Shown piece by piece: positions 48,030 to 58,787 of a stretch of DNA of 64,000 nucleotides. The stretch spans positions 211,192,472 through 211,256,471 of the forward strand of contig NC_135783.1 of assembly GCF_051106095.1 (NCBI RefSeq), in the 5' to 3' direction. How positions within the stretch are numbered: the first letter of the stretch is position 1; each line of letters begins with the position of its first letter. Origin of the DNA: Pogona vitticeps (taxonomy: Eukaryota > Chordata > Lepidosauria > Squamata > Agamidae). The notes under the pieces are model-generated. The model was not told where the DNA came from, ran no database searches, and saw only the letters and a list, made by a program, of their open reading frames with translations. A program made the position numbers and the translations under genes.

Positions 48030-48381
48030 TATGTCCCACCACACTAACCTGGGTACTACCATGACAAGAATCCCAATGCTGCAATGAAAAATACTGCATA
48101 GGAACCTGGAATGTAAGATCTATGACCCTCGGGAAGCTGGATGTGGTCAAACAGGAGATGGCAAGAACAACAGGCAAGTTTGGTCTTGGAGTTCAAAACG
48201 AAGCAGGGCAAAGGCTGATAAGAGTTTTGTCAAGAGAACAAGCTGGTCATCACAAACACTCTTTGCCAACAACGAAAGAGGAGACTCTACACATGGACAT
48301 CACCAGATGGGCAATAGTGAAATCAGATTATGTTCTCTGCAGCCAAAGATGGAGAAGCTCTATACAGTCAGCAAAAATATA
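48030..48381 (+). mobile_element. Bov-B LINE fragment, endonuclease region, internally deleted
   Basis: Plus-strand reading gives ataggaacctggaatgtaag (GTWNVRS), LGKLDVVKQEMAR, GKFGLGVQNEAGQRLI and then CSQRWRSSIQSAK, all Bov-B endonuclease landmarks. A large piece between the QEMAR and GKFGLG motifs is missing, as is another after the tctttgccaacaac region. It lies opposite in orientation to the next Bov-B copy. Confidence 0.88.
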
Positions 48382-48412
48382 CACAGCAGTGTATACACAC
48401 AGTGGTGCATAT

Positions 48413-49858
48413 CTTTGCACTGTTCATTTAAGAAGGCCCTCTTGTCTCTCCTTGCTATTCCTTGGAAGTCTGCATTCTATTTTCTGTAACTTTCCCTATC
48501 CCCCTTGCATTTTGTTTCCCTTCCCTTCTCTGCTATTTGTAAGGCCTCGTTGGACAGCCACTTTGCTTTTTCTTTGGGATGGTTTTTGTTGCTGCCTCCT
48601 GTACAATGTTACAAGTCTCTATCCAAAGTTCTTCAGACACTGTCCACCAAATCTAGGTCTTTAAATCTGTTCTTCACTTCCACTGTGTATTCATAAGGGA
48701 TTTGGTTTAGATTATACCTGACTAGCCCAGTGGTTTTTCCTACTCTCTTCAGTTTAAGCTTGAATTTTGCTATGAGAAGCTGATGATCAGAGCCACAATC
48801 AGCTCCAGGTCTTGTTTTTGCTGATTGTATTGAGCTTCTCCATCTTTGGCTACAGAGAAAATAATCAGATTTTGGTATTGCCCATCTGGTGATATTCATG
48901 TGGAGTCGCCATTTGTGTTGTTAGAAAAGAGTGTTTGTGATCACCAGCCTGTTCTCTGGACAGAACTCTATTAGCCTTTGCCCTGCTTCATTTTGAACTC
49001 CAAGGCCAAACTTTCCTGTTGTTCCTTTTATCTCTTGACTCCCTACTTTAGCATTCCAATCCCCAATAATGAGAAGAACATCTTTCTTTGGTGTCAGTTC
49101 TAAAAGGTGTTGTAAGTCTTCATAGAATTGGTCAGTTTTAGTCTCCTCAGCATCGGTGGCTGGTGCATAAACTTGGATTATTGTGATGTTGAAAGGTCTG
49201 CCTTGGATTCGTATTGACATCATTCTATCATTTTTGAGATTCTATCCCAGTACAGCTTTCCCCCATCTTTTGTTGACTATGAGGGCTACTCCATTCCTTC
49301 TACGGGATTCTTGCCCACAATAGTAGATAATGATAATCATATGAATTGTATTGACCCATTCCTGTCCATTTTAGTTCACTGATGCCCAGGATGTTGATGT
49401 TTATTCTTGCCATCTCCTGTTTGACCACATCCAGCTTCCCAAGGTTCATAGATCTTACATTCCAGGTTCCTATGCAGTATTTTTCTTTGCAGCATCGGAC
49501 TTTCCTTTCACTTCCAGGCACGTCCACAGCTCAGAGTCCTTTCGGCTTTGGCCCAACTACTTCATTAGATCTGGAGCTACTTGTCCTTGTCCTCCACTCT
49601 TCCTCAGTAACATGTCGGACGCCTTCCGACCTGAGGTGCCCATCTTCTAGAGTCATATCTCTTAGCCTTTTGTTTCTGTTCATGGGGTACTCTTGGCAAA
49701 GATACTGGAATGGCTTGCCAATTCCTACTCCAGGTGGATTGTTTTTACTTGGAACTCTCCATTATGACCTGTCCATCTTTAGTGTCTCTGCACGGCATAG
49801 CCCATAGCTTCTCTGAGTTACTCAAGCCCCTTCACCACAACAAAGCAGCAATCCCTCA
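48413..49858 (-). mobile_element. Bov-B LINE fragment, 5' UTR and endonuclease
   Basis: Minus strand from the Bov-B 5' UTR (complement of ctgcacggcatagcccatag) through GTWNVRSMNLGKLDVVKQEM, ISELKWTGMGQ, IQVYAPATDAEETKTDQFYE, IIGDWNAKVGSQE, GLGVQNEAGQRLIEFCPENR, PKSDYFLCSQRWRSSIQSAK and GADCGSDHQLLIAKF. These are the apurinic-endonuclease motifs (GDWNAKVG and the GSDHQLL catalytic His region). It ends before the reverse transcriptase. Frames shift between pieces and the copy is dead. Confidence 0.93.
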
Positions 49859-49859
49859 C

Positions 49860-51316
49860 CATTAAAAAATTAGTGACTGAAATAGAAAACTTCCCAGCAA
49901 ACTTGAAGGACTTAGTTGATTTGTTTAAGGACAAAATGTTGCTAGACTGAAGGATTGGATGATTAAAATGAGATTGAAGGATCAGATTATAGTTAAACTT
50001 CAAACTAATCGATTGTCATGGTATAACTATATCCAATTAGATGGTTGGACAAATGAATGGCTGAAAATTAATGGCAAATGTACAGAATGCACTAAGTTCG
50101 AATAATTTCTATCATCACATGTAGATATGCAGAAAGATGCTTTGACGAAGGGAGTAATAAGTAGAATATACAGTATAACGTAATTTTGGAACAAGAGGAA
50201 AAAGAGACAAAAACAGAAGGTTTGAAATCAATTTGGGTAAAGGATTTAAAGACAGAAATTAAAATAGAGGGTTGGATAAACATTTTGGAGGACGAGGATT
50301 TTAAGATTAATGTCGGTAATAAAGGGGAAAAAATTAAAATCAGTTTAAGATGGTATATGACTCCGGTGAAATTGAATATAATAAATTCAGATTATTCTAA
50401 AGCTTGTTGGAAATGTGATGAAGAAATTGCCACGTATCATATGTGGTGGGAGTGTAAACGGATTCAGAAATTTTGGAAACTGATTTTTAAGGAAATATGG
50501 GATATATTTGGAAAAGATACTGAATTCAATTCTAAAATTGCTTTGCTGTCAATTTTTTATAAGATAGAACTTGATTATTGTTTGAAGGAATTGATTTCCA
50601 ATTTTATGACAAGTGCTAGAATATTAAAAGCTAGATTTTGGAAAGACAAAAATGACATTAAATTAGAAGAGTGGTACCGTGGTGCCCTGCTTGACAACGA
50701 TCGGTTCCCTGCTTCAGGAACCTATTTTTTCGCTTAACGACGATCAAAAACAGTTGATCATCAGGGTTTCAAAATGGCTCCCCGCTGTGCAAAATGGCTC
50801 CCTGCTGTGTTCAGGACAGATTCTTCGCTTTACAGGCATCAGAAAATGGCTGCCCTATGGAGGATCTTCACTGCACAATGAGGTATTTCGCCCATTGGAA
50901 TGCATTGACCGGTTTTGAATGCATTTCAATGGGTTTTTTACTTTCGCTTGACAACGATTTCGCTTAACAGCAATTTGTAAGGAACGGATTATCGTCGTCA
51001 AGCAAGGCACCACTGTAAAATGAAGCATGGGACATTGCATTAAATGATAAATTAACTACTGAACTTAAGATGAAAAGAGGGGAAATAAGTTCAAATATTT
51101 TTATGCTATTTGTGGTAGATTTGTTGAATCTATATTAATGAAAGGAAAGGGGAAAGCCTCTAAAAACAATCAATACAATTTTGGAAAGGGAAATCGTATT
51201 AAAAGTATTGTTCTAAGGGGGCCTGTGGGTATGAGGTGCACGGCAGTTTAGATTGTGTAGTAAGTATTTTGCACTTTTGTATTCTTTTTGTTCTGGAAAA
51301 AAAGTAAAAAAAAAAA
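49860..51316 (+). mobile_element. L1 LINE 3' end (ORF2 C-terminus, 3' UTR, poly-A) with MITE inside
   Basis: Plus-strand open frame up to 50676: LRWYMTPVKLNIINSDYSKA, then CWKCDEEIATYHMWWECKRI with the L1 C-terminal Cys/His knuckle, then QKFWKLIFKEIWDIFGKD. It continues after the MITE at 51018 (EAWDIALNDKLTTELKMKRGE) and ends with ttttgttctggaaaaaaagt and poly-A at about 51290-51316. 5'-truncated, as usual for L1. The intact 180-codon frame could be mistaken for a host gene. Confidence 0.9.
50677..51015. mobile_element. TA-flanked MITE, family B, inserted in L1
   Basis: Ends ccgtggtgccctgcttgaca and cgtcaagcaaggcaccactg, flanked by TA at 50675-50676 and 51016-51017. 339 bp. L1 coding sequence reads up to the left TA and resumes directly after the right TA, so the boundaries are exact. 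Contains a doubled 'caaaatggctccc' motif (50768 and 50788 regions). Confidence 0.92.
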
Positions 51317-51324
51317 AAGCTCAA

Positions 51325-51812
51325 TATAAAAAAAAACTAAGATCATAGCCACTGGCCCCATCACCTCCTGGCAAATAGAAGGGGAAGATATGGAGGCAGT
51401 GACAGATTTTATTTTCCATAAAGACTGGACCACAAAGACTGACTGCTAAAGAATCGATGCTTTTGAATTGTGGTGCTGGAGGAGGCTCTTGAGAGTCCCC
51501 TGGACTGCAAGGAAAACAAACCTATCCATTCCGAAGGAAATCAACCCTGAGGGCTCACTGGAAGGACAGATCCTGAAGTTGAGGCTCCAATACTTTGGCT
51601 ATCTCATGAGAAGAGAAGACTCCCTGGAAAAGCCCCTGATGTTAGGAAAGTGTGAAGACAAGAGGAGAAGGGGACGACAGAGGATGAGATGGTTGGACAG
51701 TGTCACCGAAGCTACCAACATGAATTTGACCAAACTCCAGGAGGCAATGGAAGACAGGAGGGCCTGGCGTGCTCTGGTCCATGGGGTCACGAAGAGTCGG
51801 ACACGACTTAAC
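51325..51812 (+). mobile_element. Bov-B LINE fragment, 3' end, inserted at the L1 tail
   Basis: Plus-strand reading: GEDMEAVTDFIF, a gap of about 170 bp compared with the family, then WCWRRLLRVPWTARKTNLSI, LEGQILKLRLQYFGYLMRRE, KRRRGRQRMRWLDSVTEATN and AWRALVHGVTKSRTRL, ending gagtcggacacgacttaaca. This is the family's C-terminus and the tail motif that the SINEs copy. It starts directly in the poly-A of the L1. Confidence 0.93.
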
Positions 51813-51814
51813 AT

Positions 51815-52700
51815 GTTTACAAGAATTCTGCTATTATTCAGCCATTTTATTTATCATTTACAGTGGTTTTTTTTAAATGTCAGTGTAAACATGCAAATGG
51901 TATCACTGTCCAAAATCATGTTGCTTTTCACAGCTATTTGCATTACAGGAGGCCCACTGAATCAATGATGAGCCAACTCCTCCATAAACTCCATTAATTA
52001 AAACAGGCCTATTCTCATGGTGATTTATTTTAGCATAGTAAATTGCAGTTAGAATAGGCTCATTTGAACCAATGGGACCTACAGAAGAGTCGGCTCACCA
52101 ACTCATGATTCAATGGGTCAGCTCTAGTGCAATTTACAACTCTAAGCAACTGGATTCTGGCCACTGAGTACAAATACTGAGTTCAAATTTTGCCACTGTG
52201 ATGTACAAAGAAGATTAAAGATGATAAAGAAAAATGCATATCACAATTGCAGGAGTGTAATCGAGATGAGAAGGAGCAAATTCTTAGTGATCCAGCAACC
52301 CAACTAGATTATTTCTACACGCCACTGATATCCAGAGAACCTCTGGTATATTCAATGTTGTGGAGCAGAGATAACTCTTTGCACAATGAAGAAATTCATG
52401 GTTTAGTCTGGGGTTTAAACTACATCTGGCCAGAATCCTGTTGGTGGCTTCAGTGTGCATAAATTAAATTTCCGAATTCCTTGTGGTAAAGTGGGACTAG
52501 TAAATTGTGACTAACTACTGAGCCGGCAATCATATTACTAGGTGCACATCACTGTGCAATTGGGCATACATGTCCCAATGTGACCAGCTCCATATTAGTT
52601 AGTGGGCATTCACAACAATGAGTTGTTACAATTAAACTGATGCCCATGCAAAATTACCAGCAGGAATCTGGCCGCTGTATCAAACGCAGCTAAACCTTAC
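51815..52700. other. interval with no exon recognised (putative intron)
   Basis: Unique-looking, with decayed phrases of the short palindromic repeat (gagccaactcctcc; ggctcatttgaaccaatgg) near 51960-52130, similar to 29575-29640. No exon supported. Confidence 0.35.
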
Positions 52701-52736
52701 TTCCTTTTTCACGGTTACATGGAGAGCAAGGCTAAC
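52701..52736 (-). CDS. putative 36-nt exon of the unidentified gene
   Basis: Minus strand: acceptor agcttgattcag, 36 nt reading VSLALHVTVKKE in phase 0, donor AAGGAA|GTAAGG. Both phase and length fit the exons on either side (53097 and 47378). Such short exons are easily mimicked by chance, so the support is mainly the phase agreement. Confidence 0.3.
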
Positions 52737-53096
52737 CTGAATCAAGCTTTCCCCTAGCAACTGTTTCCTTCCTGTTCTTAAATGTGACTCTATATGGAGG
52801 CTTAAAAACACACACATCTGCTGGTACTCCCCCCCCTTTTTTTAAAACCCTGGCATCAATTTAGCAACTCAAAAAAACCCACCTGGGAGGATATCTAAAG
52901 CCTCCACCCCCATGCATTTATTTTAATGTTAAAAAGGAAAGTTCAGCTTCATGCATGCATGCTCCTTATTTAACACTCATTTATCCCTCCAACACAAATG
53001 AACTAACATCTTAATTTCATTGTAGCTGAGAACCAAGGGGTTAAATGAAAGGCTTCACAGAAAAGGTGACATGAGATCAATGCCTTTTCTGTATAC

Positions 53097-53278
53097 CTGG
53101 TGTCCCTTCTCTATGTTTTTTGAGCAGCAGATATAGTTTGAATTGTCCAGGCATTTAATCCTGTATTTTAAGTGTTTTAACTGTGGCTGGTTAATTTTAG
53201 CGGCTAGTTTTTTAGCTAGATTTCTTTTAGCTGTTGTTCTAAATTTGTTCTTATGCATTTTATTTTTTGTCAAGTTAT
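53097..53278 (-). CDS. putative second coding exon of the unidentified gene
   Basis: Minus strand: pyrimidine-rich acceptor region (tctttgctttacctttctat ... gtgtccaag), 182-nt exon, donor GACACCAG|GTATAC. In the phase left by the first exon the whole block is open: NLTKNKMHKNKFRTTAKRNL then AKKLAAKINQPQLKHLKYRI and so on, strongly basic. An open frame of about 60 codons in this AT-rich DNA is unusual. The basic stretch hints at a nuclear or nucleic-acid-binding protein, but no family is recognised. Confidence 0.38.
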
Positions 53279-53739
53279 CTTGGACACATTTATAGAAAGG
53301 TAAAGCAAAGATATATTCAGTATATCAGCCCTTGGAAAATTGCTCCCAATAGAAGAGGCAGATGAAAGAGATACGTACTAGACAATTTTCACCAGGCATT
53401 CTGATGCAGTTCCAGAATAACTGCTCTAATTTTTTTTTGCTTCATAGAAAAGAATGAGGCTGCAGTTTTTGCATGCTTTGATCAATGGTGCAGCCAAGTC
53501 AGACAATGTTTTTCATAAATGTCTCTCACTTTTATTCCAGCCTTCCTCTGTAGAAATGAGTACAGCATATCAGCGTATGTAGCACGCACTCGAGTTAGGT
53601 TGTACTGTGAAGTACGTGAAATAAGCATGGCATACTTTGTGATTCTCTCCTTACTCCTAACCAGGCACTTGCTAGACTACACTCTGTAAATCCATGTAGG
53701 CCCTACCCCATCCTTCTTAATTCATGGAGACTGAGAATA

Positions 53740-53885
53740 GGGCTTCCCCAAGCTGGTGCCCTCCAGTTACATTTGGCTAGAACTCCCATCCAGAACTGGG
53801 AGAAGTTTCTTTTTTGGACTACAATGACTGGCTGAAGGAATCTAGAACCTGTAGTCCAAAAGGGAACTTTTCCAAGCGTTTCTCT
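53740..53885. repeat. decayed hAT-like palindrome with internal hairpin
   Basis: cttccccaagctggtgccct and ggctagaactcccatccaga resemble the 'ctccagatgttgttggacta' hAT-like repeat. 53806-53877 forms an imperfect inverted repeat (aagtttcttttttggactac against gtagtccaaaagggaactt). Confidence 0.5.
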
Positions 53886-55744
53886 TTTTTATCATCCCTG
53901 ACCAGGAGCCAGGACGATTGAGACTGATGGGAGCTGGAGGACAGCAGGTTCAGAGAGCCTAATGGCAGACTCTCTTGACTTCTAGTCAGAGGAAACACTG
54001 TTTAGTTTAGATTAGTTTGTTATTATTCTTACAGTCCATGACTAGAAAACACTGGGTTACACTGCTTTTCTTGTCTTGATGGACAATGGATTTAATTACC
54101 TTCATTTCCAAACCTCCTCTCCTTAAATAATGGCACAGAGTTCCTAGGCAACCCCTGAGCCCATGCAGATGCTTTAGCAAATTTCCAAGGCCAATGTTAT
54201 CTGCAGAACTAGGAAAAGTTCCTTTTTGGACCACAGCTCCTATAAACTCCAACCACCATCCGTCATCGTGGTGGGTGGGGACGACTGAAAACTGTAATCC
54301 AAACATGGGCTTATGTGTCAACCCATCAGCGGGTTTAAGCCAAGACAACGTTTCACAGGCAAAACGCCTGAATGTTTTTAACAATGGATGAAGACTCCGC
54401 CCCGTCTGAGGCGTGGGCCGTAAATACACAAAAAGGAGCCCTCTTCCAACAGCAATCTCTGGGGGCCTTCAGGAGGTACCCCAGAGATGCAGAATTGCCC
54501 CCTTCATAACCAGCTCTCTACAAGGCAGCTTATTACGGTGAAAGACAATCATGAGTGCTGCGCTCCGGCCTGATCTTGCCAGCTCACGGCCAATGCGCGC
54601 AGCTTGCTTGCCGTTCACCTCCCTCAAGCGCCATGGGACGTTTCCTGCCGCCCTCTCCCCCCCGCACACGGGCAAGACGCGGGAAGCATATTTTTCTCAG
54701 TGTGGCGGCTGCTCAGAGAAAGGGGCCCCCTCCTCTTTCCACAGGCGAAGGCCTCGGGTTTTTGTTTTTTTTTTTTTAAACCCAGTCATCTCGCAGGCCC
54801 TCGTGAGCTGATAGCGCGGCAGCCCGGGCACCGTTTCTCGTGACGCACTTCGCTTCCCGGGCAGGTTGGCCTGCCACGCACAGCTGCGGCGCGCCGGCAG
54901 GAACACAGCCGAGGGAGGAAGGAGCAAGACTTCTCCCGAAAAGGGTGAGGGGGGGCTCCGACCTCCCCCAGATAAAGCCAGGAGTGTTGAAGGGGGGGGG
55001 GAGATTCTCTTCAGGACTGTGAGCAGAGAAAGGAAGGCTCCACTTCCCTCTGCGGTCCCAGTTTTGGCGGGGGCGGGGGAAACACACCATCTCACAGAAC
55101 GGCCGCTTTCAATGAAAACCAAAAGCCCTGCTTCGGTTTCCTACGGGGCACCTAGCCGCCCGAAGCCGAGGAGGAAGCGCGAAGGCTGCCCGTGAGGCGT
55201 GAGGGAGCGGAGACCTAAAAATTCGCGGTGGTGAAAGGCAGGAAGGAACCCCCGCGCCGCTCTCCGCCCCTCCGATAGTCTCACCAGGGGCCGAGCTGGG
55301 AAGGGGGAGCGGTTTTCTGCCTTGGGCGCTGGAAACCCGTCAGATGGGGTGGGGGGCGGCGACGGGCCACGGACCCTAGGCTTCCCTGAAAGCAAAACTC
55401 GGCGGCACCTTCTGCAGTGAAGTGAATCTTAAAAAAGTTTCCAAAGTGCCACCTACTTTCATTTTGTTAGAGCCTTGTTTTACCTTTAAAAAACAACAAC
55501 CCTGAAACACCCTAGCATCGCTTAGCACCCCTTTATTGCCGAAGCACCTCATGCTGCAATTCAGCGCTTGCTTCCCCCCCCCCCCCCAATTACTAGGCAC
55601 GGGATGCCGCTGGGAAGCACACGCACGGGACCTTTCTTTCTTTCTTTCTGCGGGAGAGACTGGGCGCCCTCGACGGAGGCAGCATCCTGCACCGCACCGG
55701 CCCGCCGCCCTCTTCCCCCTTTCGCCTGCTACCGCCGTGCTCAC

Positions 55745-55805
55745 CTGCGGGGCAGCGTCCCCCTTTCCGCGGGGAGGGCGGCGCGGCCAAGTCCTCGGTT
55801 GCCAT
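55745..55805 (-). CDS. putative first coding exon (start codon) of the unidentified gene
   Basis: Minus strand: ATG at 55803-55805 in the context CCGGGTATGG (G at -3 and +4), 20 codons MATEDLAAPPSPRKGGRCPA plus one base, then the donor CCCGCAG|GTGAGC. Upstream by about 66 nt is TATAAG. A short Ala/Pro-rich N-terminus ending in a CpG-island donor is typical of vertebrate first exons. Its phase fits the exon at 53097-53278. Confidence 0.45.
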
Positions 55806-55870
55806 ACCCGGGGAGTAAGGAAACCTCGCAAACAGGAGACCCGACCTGGCCGCCGCGCTTGCCTCGCTCT

Positions 55871-55876
55871 CTTATA
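55871..55876 (-). promoter_or_regulatory. TATA-like box
   Basis: Minus-strand TATAAG in ttcctataagagagcg. It would place transcription start near 55843 and give a 5' UTR of roughly 40 nt before the ATG at 55805. Inference from motif and spacing. Confidence 0.35.
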
Positions 55877-56099
55877 GGAAGGCGAGGGAGCCGAGAGGGC
55901 GGGCCGGCCTCCCGTCCGCCCGTCGGAGAGGGGAGGGTGAGAAGTTCAGCCAAAGCCCTCCGCACGTTTCAGGACGGGCCAAGGGGGGGGGCTCTGGAAG
56001 ACGCGAGGTTTCGGGGCTCTAGCGGCTCAAGTGTAGCCAGGCCTCCTCGGAAGCAAATGCCAAAGAAATAGCCCCGTCATTCTGTCTCGGCATCTTGGG

Positions 56100-57185
56100 G
56101 AAAGTAAAGAGGCAAAAGTGAAATATTGTCTCACTTTAACTACTAAAAACATATTATTGCACTTACTCAGAGGTAAGTGCTACTGAGTGCGCGGGATCTT
56201 CCTCTCAGATAAGTGCGTGTACGATTGCTCCTTATATCCAGAGGAAGCGTTCTGTTTAGTTTGAGTCTGCCCTTACCATCGCTTAGCGCGCCCCCCCCCC
56301 CATCACCAGCTACTCTTCGGTGGTTCAGCAGGACCCATACCTATACTTTAAACTAAGGTACGTGAACGAACGAAGGAAGGAAGAAATTCTCCTCCATGAG
56401 AACCAGATTCTAGGATCAGGGAAAAGCTACCTGTCGTTCAGAGGCTTAGGGACTAATTGGAGGTTCATTTAGCCCAGGTTGGGTCCGCTGCTGGGATGGG
56501 TTGGTTTGGCCTTTTTCTGGAGATCACACCAGGTAATTGCTGGAGGAAACTAAATTGCCCCTAGAGCGTTCCTAGCGCACTTTACTGAGCCCTTTTTTTT
56601 TTTTTTTTTTTTTTTTTGTGCGGGGTAGGATTGCTCTGGTTTGGCTGAGTTCCAGTGCAGGTGATCTCTGGGAACCAACCCGAAACAAGCCTTCTTGCTT
56701 TTAAGGCTGCTTCTGTTTTGAATTTCTGATACTGTATGGTGAAGAGGCTTAAGAAGCAAGCCGCTTCACAGCATCAGCAAATTGAACACTTCCTCTGCAA
56801 GGGGAAGTGAAAAGTTTATTTACACTCTAGTAGGCCATTTGTGCACTGTATCACTTACAAAAACAAACAGACTTCAAAGAAACTGCAGTCAAGAAACTGC
56901 CTGCAGCTGAATCTGTGAACTGTTCCCTTAAGCCACATATTAAGTCACTACATGATATTGGAAATTCAGTTGGAAGGAGCCATACCAAATAGGGTTGCTT
57001 GAGCTCTGTTATGCCACTTGGATGCAAGGATTGCACCAAATGACTTATTGCACGCCCACTCAGTCCCAAGCAACCCTATTTAGCCTGGTCTAACCCAGTT
57101 CAAGGGAGCCTGACTGATGCACCCTTAGATTTCTGAACAAGCTTCCCCTATCACACCCCAGATTTCTCTCTGTGGAACTTAGGTT
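56100..57185. other. interval with no gene recognised
   Basis: Long T-run at 56590-56617 and a decayed short repeat at 56150-56240 (cttactcagaggtaagtgct). 56380-56390 has GAAG repeats. No exon supported. Confidence 0.4.
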
Positions 57186-57187
57186 GG

Positions 57188-57350
57188 GAATACATAGGAA
57201 CATATAAGAACATAAGAAGAGCCCTGCTGGATCAGGCCAAGGACCCATCTAGTCCAGCTCCCTGTCTCTCACAGTGGCCCCACCAGATGCCTCTGGGAGC
57301 ACACGAGACAATTAGAGACCTGTCTCCTGATACCCCTCCCCTGCATCCGG
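57188..57350 (+). repeat. interspersed repeat common in squamates (unassigned)
   Basis: aacatataagaacataagaa, gccctgctggatcaggccaa and ccatctagtccagctccctg, then cagtggccccaccagatgcc. I recognise this phrase set as a frequent reptile repeat but cannot assign its family with confidence; it is probably a retroelement 3' region. Confidence 0.5.
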
Positions 57351-57539
57351 CATTTATTCACTTTATCCATCCCCTGCATAATTTCATGATCATCCCTTGC
57401 AATTAGCTATGGTGAGGATTATGGTTATTGTAATTCCAGAACAGGAAGTGATATGTTCTACTCCTGCTCTAGACATTGTGTTTTAGTTGTATGAGACTGT
57501 GCCCCTCTGACACAAAAGTTGGCAGCTGATTTTTTTAAA

Positions 57540-58765
57540 AAAATATTTTATTATTAATATGTATAAAGTCCATCCGTGCTTATTTGACATTGTGTCACTT
57601 GGGTTCAGCTTACAGTAATTTGTTGATACTGTACAACTACTGTACAATACATATTAAGCTCTTAATCTATACAGCGTGTAACTAACCATTGATAAAACAG
57701 GTTCCATGTTTGATAATATTCTGCATCTTTATTTCCTTTGATTTTCAGTGTCAGTCTGTCCATTTCTGCAGTCCAATATCTTTTTAATTATTTCTTGATC
57801 TATAGGTGTTTCTTCATTCTTCCATATTGTGCGAATATACTCCTTGTGGCTGTTAAAGTATGCAGTGTTAAGTATACATTTTGTTTATCAAAGCTCTCTG
57901 GTATTATACTTAATAAAAAGAGTTCTGTCTTAAAATCTACATATTTTTTACTATTTTAACAAGTGATATATGTATTTTTGTCGAAATTATTTTTGCTTTA
58001 TCACAGGTCCACCAAAGGTGATTATAAGTTCTAGTTTTTTATGATATTTCCAATATTTACTTGACCGATTAGTGTACATTTTAGCTAATCTATCAGGTGG
58101 TAAATGCCATCTATAAAAAATATTGTATAAATTCTCTTTATAAAATGTTGCCATTGTGGTGTCATGAAGCTTGTATTTTGAATGACTTTCTTTTGAATGT
58201 CTCCAGCAAAATAAAAACTGAAAGCAAAAGTGCCCAGCCTCTTAAGGAGCCATGCTTCCCTCCCACCCCAGGATGTGTCCTCGTTCACTTGAAATTGGGA
58301 GCAGGGAATCTCCATGTTCTCCAGCATGGAACTACTCTACATTCTCCTGCAGAGCTATATCTCTATGTACTGCTCGAACTCTCTTCTCAGGAGAAGAGGG
58401 CAGTTTTCCTTTTGCAATGGGAGGGGGAGGGGAGGACTGCAGGATTAGAGAGAGAGACAGGAGGAGGGGAGGGATGCAGGGAGGGAGGGAGCTGTGACTT
58501 GTCCAGCAGCATTTTTCACTTGTCACAGACAAGTGGACAAGTGCATTTTTCAAGCCCTGTAGATTGTATTTGCATTATGGGCCAATACGATATGTCTAAT
58601 CTATAAGGTCTTGTTTCATTTGTAATCTCCTATCTATATCTAGCATATCTGCATAGGTCAAATATTTTTCAAAATTCAGAAGATTGGGGTGAACAAATGC
58701 TTCTATAGGTGTAACCCATCCTGGCATTTTTGTGAGCTGATTAATTTTTTTGGCTTGTGCCACTT
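57540..58765 (-). mobile_element. L1 LINE fragment with an inserted unrelated block
   Basis: Minus-strand translation of 58765-58590 reads QAKKINQLTKMPGWVTPIEA, then FVHPNLLNFEKYLTYADMLD, matching lizard-type L1 ORF2 C-terminal style. 58190-57950 gives KMYTNRSSKYWKYHKKLELI and the degenerate CDKAK region. The order of these parts does not match one simple copy, so rearrangement or two copies are possible. About 58195-58555 is a foreign, GC-richer purine-rich block between the L1 parts. Dead. Confidence 0.65.
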
Positions 58766-58787
58766 GGGCAGAACACTAATTCATAAA

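Larger units (their letters stand above)
37815..56050 (-). other. candidate host gene, minus strand, about 18 kb, unidentified
   Basis: A chain of exon-like blocks on the minus strand: 55745-55843 (first), 53097-53278, 52701-52736, 47378-47467, 44307-44345, 43903-44041, 40681-40741 and 37815-38079 (last). Most have near-consensus acceptors and donors, several have lengths divisible by three, and the chain starts in a CpG island and ends with AATAAA. Phases agree from the first exon to 44307. The frame that is open through the last three exons is not the one carried in by the upstream exons, so either an exon is missing or some blocks are false. No domain recognised. Confidence 0.4.
54540..56060. 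promoter_or_regulatory. CpG island, putative promoter of the minus-strand gene
   Basis: Dense CG dinucleotides and GC-rich sequence over about 1.5 kb between AT-rich flanks, with homopolymer C-runs at 55573-55587 and near 56290. Contains the first-exon candidate and a TATA-like box. Overlapping long open frames on both strands reflect GC content rather than coding. Confidence 0.65.

Noticed and set aside
48122-48664. 180-codon plus-strand open frame
   Set aside because: It begins in a Bov-B endonuclease fragment and continues by chance into an opposite-strand Bov-B copy.
50186-50737. 180-codon open frame resembling a host gene
   Set aside because: It has the C-terminal signature of L1 ORF2 (CWKCDEE...YHMWWECK) and runs into a MITE at 50677, so it is a LINE fragment.
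51468-51968. Long open frame with a basic RRRGRQR stretch
   Set aside because: It is the C-terminus of Bov-B (AWRALVHGVTKSRTRL) followed by chance read-through.
54469-56071. Long open frames in the right CpG island on the plus strand
   Set aside because: GC-driven, mutually overlapping and without domain or splice support; only the short minus-strand ATG exon has start and donor context.
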